Positions 60,573 through 64,000 of a stretch of 64,000 nt of DNA are shown here, in pieces (the first letter of the stretch is position 1; each line of letters starts with the position of its first letter). The notes under the pieces were generated by a model. That model had not been told where the DNA came from. It worked only from the letters and a program-made list of their open reading frames with translations, and ran no database searches. A program made the position numbers and the translations under genes. The DNA comes from Pedobacter nanyangensis (GTDB lineage Bacteria; Bacteroidota; Bacteroidia; Sphingobacteriales; Sphingobacteriaceae): contig NZ_QMHO01000002.1 of NCBI RefSeq assembly GCF_003313505.1, positions 377,976 to 441,975 on the forward strand, read 5' to 3'.

Positions 60573-61413
60573 TGGTGTATAAATGATATTTGAGATTTCC
60601 AGTATTAAACACTTTAACCAGATCAACGCTGGTCAAAAAACTATCCAAATTTAATACATTTTGAGCTTTATAGGCCGCCATTATATTTTTTGGCAGGCGA
60701 TGCGCATAATGCCTTACCATGGTTTGGGTATCCACATAAAAAGTTACGGGCGTTGTATTTCCCGATAAGTGGAATCCAAGTTTATCATACCCCTTTCCTA
60801 ATGACCAGTCTCTATCTGCGTAGGTCATTAAATCATTTACATTCACCTGCTCCAAAAAGTGTGAAATTATTTTGCCCAGCCCACCGGCAACGGTTGTACC
60901 ATTTTGGGTAGCAAAACGTACCAATTCGGCCGATTTATAATGTGTACCCTTACTTTTCATCGGCCTAGATGCCGCAAAGCAAGCCACCGCTTTGAGCTCT
61001 CCATTAAACGTTAGCCCAAAATTGTATTTGGTTTTGACATATCCCTGTAGATGGTGCAAATCCAAAAAATCTTGGGCTACTTCTGCCCCAACTTCAGTAA
61101 TTTTCCCCTTACGTCCATGCAGGCTTTGGTTTAAGCCACAAAATGAATGTAACCTGCTAAGTACCTGCATTCTTTTGTTGGCCCATATATCTTCCCAAAG
61201 ATGTACCAATAAAATGCCTTTTTGTGCGTAAATTGCTTGTAGGGAAATAAGTTGTTGAGGTAAAAAAACAGCATTTAAGGGTAAAAGATTAACATATACC
61301 TGCCCTTTAATACTTACCACATAAAATGGATGTGTTTGTATTTCCTCTACAGCATGGTAGCTATTTTGTACGGTTAAAAAGAAATCTTCCTGAAATAACG
61401 GATTTAAACCCAC
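60562..61413 (-). CDS. Hef-type homing-endonuclease-like protein, probably nuclease-dead
   Basis: A 283-residue protein whose C-terminal two-thirds resemble the module found in phage Hef-like homing endonucleases: LHHLQGYVKTKYNFGLTFNG near 130, AELVRFATQNGTTVAGGLGK near 190, and TYADRDWSLGKGYDKLGF near 220. Before it, QAIYAQKGILLVHLWEDIW matches the end of the phage Vsr-like nuclease domain, but the acidic and histidine catalytic segment expected just upstream is absent; the region around residues 28-55 is plain beta strands. It starts with GTG inside the preceding gene (10-base overlap) and runs 11 bases into miaA. The family link comes from motif recall and needs a search; a function is not known. 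Confidence 0.65.
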   Translation of the reverse strand: MGLNPLFQEDFFLTVQNSYHAVEEIQTHPFYVVSIKGQVYVNLLPLNAVFLPQQLISLQAIYAQKGILLVHLWEDIWANKRMQVLSRLHSFCGLNQSLHGRKGKITEVGAEVAQDFLDLHHLQGYVKTKYNFGLTFNGELKAVACFAASRPMKSKGTHYKSAELVRFATQNGTTVAGGLGKIISHFLEQVNVNDLMTYADRDWSLGKGYDKLGFHLSGNTTPVTFYVDTQTMVRHYAHRLPKNIMAAYKAQNVLNLDSFLTSVDLVKVFNTGNLKYHLYTNAR

Positions 61414-61781
61414 TCGTTTTGCTTATAAATTTTGTAACCTTTATCCAAAGCGTCGGCGATGTGCTCCATCAGCAGATCATCAATTTTTTTGAGGTGAAAG
61501 CATGATTTTCCCTTGAGTAATTTCAACAAGTCAGGATGCACCATATCACGCGCTTCGGGATTGGTGTAAAGTAACATAAAATGAAGGGTTACATCGCTCT
61601 TGAGTACCTTTAAACCTGCGAAATAAATTTCCTTTCTTTCACGTCCCAGCAAGGTTACATTCTTTTCGCTCCATAGGTCATATTCTTGGTCTGAATTAAG
61701 TCTGGAGGTAAATCCCAATGCCTCATAAGGTTGCATCCCTGCTCTAACGGTTTGAAAAATTTCAATCAAATCTGTTTTCAT
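61404..61781 (-). CDS. DUF1801/YdhG-like protein
   Basis: A cytoplasmic protein of 125 residues. Its C-terminal part LKGKSCFHLKKIDDLLMEHI, then ADALDKGYKIY, together with FMLLYTNPEARDMVHPDLLK, matches the DUF1801 (YdhG-like) family as I know it, a small alpha/beta fold also called iron-chaperone-like. The reaction is unknown. It is the first gene of a four-gene minus-strand unit: its stop overlaps the GTG start of the Hef-like gene by 10 bases, so translation of the two is probably linked. Confidence 0.78.
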   Translation of the reverse strand: MKTDLIEIFQTVRAGMQPYEALGFTSRLNSDQEYDLWSEKNVTLLGRERKEIYFAGLKVLKSDVTLHFMLLYTNPEARDMVHPDLLKLLKGKSCFHLKKIDDLLMEHIADALDKGYKIYKQNEWV

Positions 61782-61908
61782 GTATGTGATTGTTAATGGC
61801 TGACAGCAAACTTAATAAGTTATTTTTTATTAGGATAACACTATTTAACCAGAAATGTTTCTGCGAACTGGTAAGCGCAATTTTAATTGGTCTTTAAGAA
61901 ATGTGGTA

Positions 61909-61938
61909 TAAAAAAAGCCCATGCTTTTAGGCATGGGC
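61909..61938 (-). terminator. Rho-independent terminator of the glycine-zipper lipoprotein gene
   Basis: On the minus strand GCCCATGC and GCATGGGC form a perfect 8-bp stem with a 6-base loop followed by seven T residues, 23 bases after the stop. Confidence 0.88.
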
Positions 61939-61960
61939 GTTTATATATATATGATCGAGT

Positions 61961-62434
61961 TTATTGCTTTTTCTGCACCCGGCCGCTTTTTCGGTCTTCG
62001 GCCCTACCAATAGCATAGCCAGCACCGGCACCGGCCAAACCACCAATGATAGCACCACGGGCATTGTTCTTATCAATTAAAATACCACCTAGCGCACCAA
62101 CGCCAGCTCCAATAGCAGTGCCCTTGGCGGCATCACTCCAGCCTTTTTTCTTAGCTTGGGTAGTGGTAACTCCAGCAGAAGAGGTAGTTACTGTACTTCC
62201 AGCGCTGTAGCTTGTAGCGTTGCTACGTCTAGCGGCTGCTAATTCTGCATGATGTCTTTCCTCTACCCTACGTTTTTCAGCATCTATTTCGGCTCTTTTA
62301 AAACTGTCCAATTTAATGCTGTCTTTATATTTGGCTATTGCTTGTTCCTTTTCCAAAGCGACTTGTTTATCGCTTTTACCACAAGAGACCAAAACTGTAG
62401 CCCCAATTGCGATCATTGCTAATATATTTTTCAT
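61961..62434 (-). CDS. Glycine-zipper lipoprotein
   Basis: A 157-residue lipoprotein with lipobox VLVSC (Cys18). A charged coiled-coil-like helix follows at about residues 23-68 (KEQAIAKYKDSIKLDSFKRA, then EIDAEKRRVEERHHAELAAA), then a Ser/Thr linker, and a glycine zipper at about 108-145 (GTAIGAGVGALGGIL and GAIIGGLAGAGAGYAIG) that may insert in a membrane. Proteins of this YMGG-like type are linked to envelope structure or stress. It has its own terminator and stands apart from the operon downstream. Confidence 0.82.
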   Translation of the reverse strand: MKNILAMIAIGATVLVSCGKSDKQVALEKEQAIAKYKDSIKLDSFKRAEIDAEKRRVEERHHAELAAARRSNATSYSAGSTVTTSSAGVTTTQAKKKGWSDAAKGTAIGAGVGALGGILIDKNNARGAIIGGLAGAGAGYAIGRAEDRKSGRVQKKQ

Positions 62435-62670
62435 CGTTTTTTAGTTTTAATTAGTTTATGGAAGTAACAACTCCTGAATGAAATAGTTTGTACTATATCG
62501 GTAATCTTACCCCATTTACGATACCTCTCGAAAAAACTATGCCAAAATACGATCTTAGCCAACAACATATCCTTTTGCCGAGCAGCCGAAATTCGAATAA
62601 AAAACAAAAAACAAGAAGTTGAAACACAAAATTGCGCTAAAAGCCTCTTATATCAGATCAGTTTTAGGAG
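62435..62670. other. Gene-free stretch upstream of the beta-CASP gene
   Basis: I see no repeat, RNA gene or promoter with a consensus -7 box here. A 27-codon frame at 62540-62623 (MPKYDLSQQHILLPSSRN onward) exists but has no support. Confidence 0.4.
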
Positions 62671-62769
62671 ATGAAAAACATTGAGTATTGCAGCCAAAAT
62701 ATTTCACAATTGTCGGCTATTCCGTACAAAAAACATATCTTGTACGCTGATTTTGATTTTGAAGAATGA
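62671..62769 (+). CDS. Possible 32-residue leader peptide overlapping the MBL gene start
   Basis: A short frame, MKNIEYCSQNISQLSAIPYK and then KHILYADFDFEE, ends in a TGA that shares bases with the ATG of the next gene (ATGA overlap, a sign of coupled translation). An in-frame TAG just upstream fixes this ATG as its first start. AGGAG lies directly before the ATG, too close for a normal Shine-Dalgarno site. An inverted repeat (CGTACAA at 62723-62729, TTGTACG at 62740-62746) lies inside. It is a candidate only; a chance frame of this size is quite possible. Confidence 0.35.
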   Translation: MKNIEYCSQNISQLSAIPYKKHILYADFDFEE

Positions 62770-64000
62770 GGTTAACGATATGGGGTGCCGCACAACAGGT
62801 TACTGGAAGCATGCACCTTTTGCAGCTGAAAAACTATACTATTTTAATTGACTGTGGATTGGATTATGAAAAGGGATCTTATCAGGAACAAAATTTATGC
62901 TTTCCCTTTAATCCTTCGGATATTGATCTGGTTATTTTAACCCATGCCCACATTGATCATTCGGGAAACTTGCCCACTTTGATCAGAATGGGCTATCAAG
63001 GCCAAATCCTTTGCACCGGACCTACCGCAGATTTAACTGAAATTTTACTTTTTGATTCGGTTAACATCTTTTTGGGCAAACAAAATAAAAAACATCGTGG
63101 TAAAAAAAGAGGTAATAGTGGCCCGCAACCTTTGTACCTTCAAAAACATGTGATGGAAACGATGGATAGGTTTGTAACGATCGGTTTTCACAAGCCATTT
63201 AAAATTAAAGGCGATATTGAACTCACTTTTGTTCCAGTTGGACATTTGCTTGGTGCTGCTGCCGTAGTTTTAAACATCAACGACGACGGGGTTTGCAAAA
63301 AAATTGCCTTCACTGGCGATATTGGCCGAAAGAACTACCCCGTATTAGTTGATCCAGAGCCCTTGCCACCTGTTGATTATCTGGTTTGCGAGGCTACCTA
63401 CGGAGGCCGCTTACATAGCAATAAGTTGTCTTTAGAAGATACCTTGGTTGAGGTGATCAACGAAACCTGCATTAAAAATCCCGGCAGGTTAATTATTCCT
63501 GCTTTTAGTATCGGCCGCACGCAATCTTTGATTTTTAAACTTAACCAAATATTTAACAAGGGCCTGTTGCCACCCGTAGACGTATTTGTGGACAGCCCGT
63601 TGGCAAACTATGCCACAGATATCTATCGAAAACATCATCAATATGTGAATGATCAGGCCAAAGATTTTTATCTAGACAAAGGAGACGGGTTTGAATTTGA
63701 AAACCTTACCTACCTGCGTACGCAAAAAGAAAGTATGGCTGTGAGCAATTACTTGGATCCATGTATTATCATTTCTTCTGCAGGTATGCTGGAAGGTGGC
63801 AGAATACAGGATCATATTTACTACAATATCCAAAATTATTACTGCACAATTCTTTTTATAGGCTATTGCGCCAAAGGAACTTTAGGAGATAGGTTACTGC
63901 GGGGCGACCCAATTATCCGCTTGCGAAACAGAGATTTAATGGTTTACGCTAAAATTGCCAAAACAGATCTGCTGAGTGGACACGGCGACCATAATGACCT
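62766..64000 (+). CDS. Beta-CASP MBL nuclease, CPSF73-like (3' end outside window)
   Basis: The first 411 residues of an MBL-fold protein of the RNA-specificity-domain (beta-CASP) type, similar to the bacterial and archaeal CPSF73-like ribonucleases. MRLTIWGAAQQVTGSMHLL is the usual start. The metal motif is LTHAHIDHSGNLP, followed by PVGHLLGAAAVVL and FTGDIGR. The beta-CASP part contains IIPAFSIGRTQSL, VFVDSPLANYATDIY, SSAGMLEGGRIQDH and a later SGHGDHNDL in place of the more usual SAHAD. The frame is open to the last base, so the gene continues past the window. It may act in RNA processing or decay. Confidence 0.93.
   Translation, partial: MRLTIWGAAQQVTGSMHLLQLKNYTILIDCGLDYEKGSYQEQNLCFPFNPSDIDLVILTHAHIDHSGNLPTLIRMGYQGQILCTGPTADLTEILLFDSVNIFLGKQNKKHRGKKRGNSGPQPLYLQKHVMETMDRFVTIGFHKPFKIKGDIELTFVPVGHLLGAAAVVLNINDDGVCKKIAFTGDIGRKNYPVLVDPEPLPPVDYLVCEATYGGRLHSNKLSLEDTLVEVINETCIKNPGRLIIPAFSIGRTQSLIFKLNQIFNKGLLPPVDVFVDSPLANYATDIYRKHHQYVNDQAKDFYLDKGDGFEFENLTYLRTQKESMAVSNYLDPCIIISSAGMLEGGRIQDHIYYNIQNYYCTILFIGYCAKGTLGDRLLRGDPIIRLRNRDLMVYAKIAKTDLLSGHGDHND

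Noticed and set aside
1-64000. CRISPR array, transposase, phage or rRNA/tRNA genes
   Set aside because: I looked for regular direct repeats, DDE transposases, integrases, phage structural genes, cloverleaf-like sequences and rRNA and found none. The Hef-like gene is the only phage-like trace.

Overview
The window is a piece of a Bacteroidota chromosome, most likely Sphingobacteriaceae and close to Pedobacter; that placement is by protein character, not by a search. Supporting signs are exact TAnnTTTG -7 boxes just upstream of many starts, an almost complete lack of Shine-Dalgarno sequences, a PorE-like TPR/PD40/OmpA protein, DUF3667, DUF3347 and SpoIIAA-like proteins, a zinc-finger-less TopA and many intergenic palindromes. 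I found no rRNA, tRNA, CRISPR array, transposase or prophage. Nearly all genes are housekeeping or widely conserved genes in short operons.

Layout. 1-5.3 kb: the 3' part of a WalJ-like MBL hydrolase, an LD-carboxypeptidase, a three-gene stress-type operon and topB. 5.4-16 kb: a GC-rich structured intergenic element, a LacI regulator, mnmA, an ABC-F ATPase, mtfA, a glutathione peroxidase, a lipoprotein and topA. 16-25 kb: an alpha-2-macroglobulin next to pbpC (a protease trap with a cell-wall synthase). 24.6-29 kb, minus strand: lysoplasmalogenase-like yhhN, an alkylglycerol monooxygenase homologue, a BLUF photoreceptor, a DUF421 protein with an added zinc ribbon, a broken MmcQ/YjbR pseudogene and a queuosine-precursor transporter. 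29-33 kb: glutamine transaminase K-type aminotransferase, omega-amidase, glycosylasparaginase and cutC. 33.7-40 kb: lepA, folD, a Rieske protein, queE and the PorE-like protein. 39.8-47.6 kb: kdsA, recQ, kdsD, manC, rlmB and dnaB. 47.8-52.7 kb: LOG protein, chrA, a TPR protein, etfB-etfA and a bifunctional nuclease. 52.9-58.2 kb: a nucleoside transporter, DUF3667, gltA, DUF3347 and an outer-membrane protein. 58.5-61.8 kb: a tightly overlapping operon of a DUF1801-like protein, a phage Hef-endonuclease-like protein, miaA and an orphan Dam-type methyltransferase. 62-64 kb: a glycine-zipper lipoprotein and a beta-CASP MBL nuclease cut by the right edge.

Linked functions are envelope sugar synthesis (kdsA, kdsD, manC), RNA modification (mnmA, miaA, queE plus the importer, rlmB), envelope defence and repair (alpha-2-macroglobulin, PBP1C, LD-carboxypeptidase) and a possible ether-lipid cleavage pair. 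The most notable points are the AGMO/lysoplasmalogenase pair, the apparently nuclease-dead Hef-like protein embedded between DUF1801 and miaA, the pseudogene with two in-frame stops, and several families of dispersed palindromes, one of which supplies the start region of cutC.
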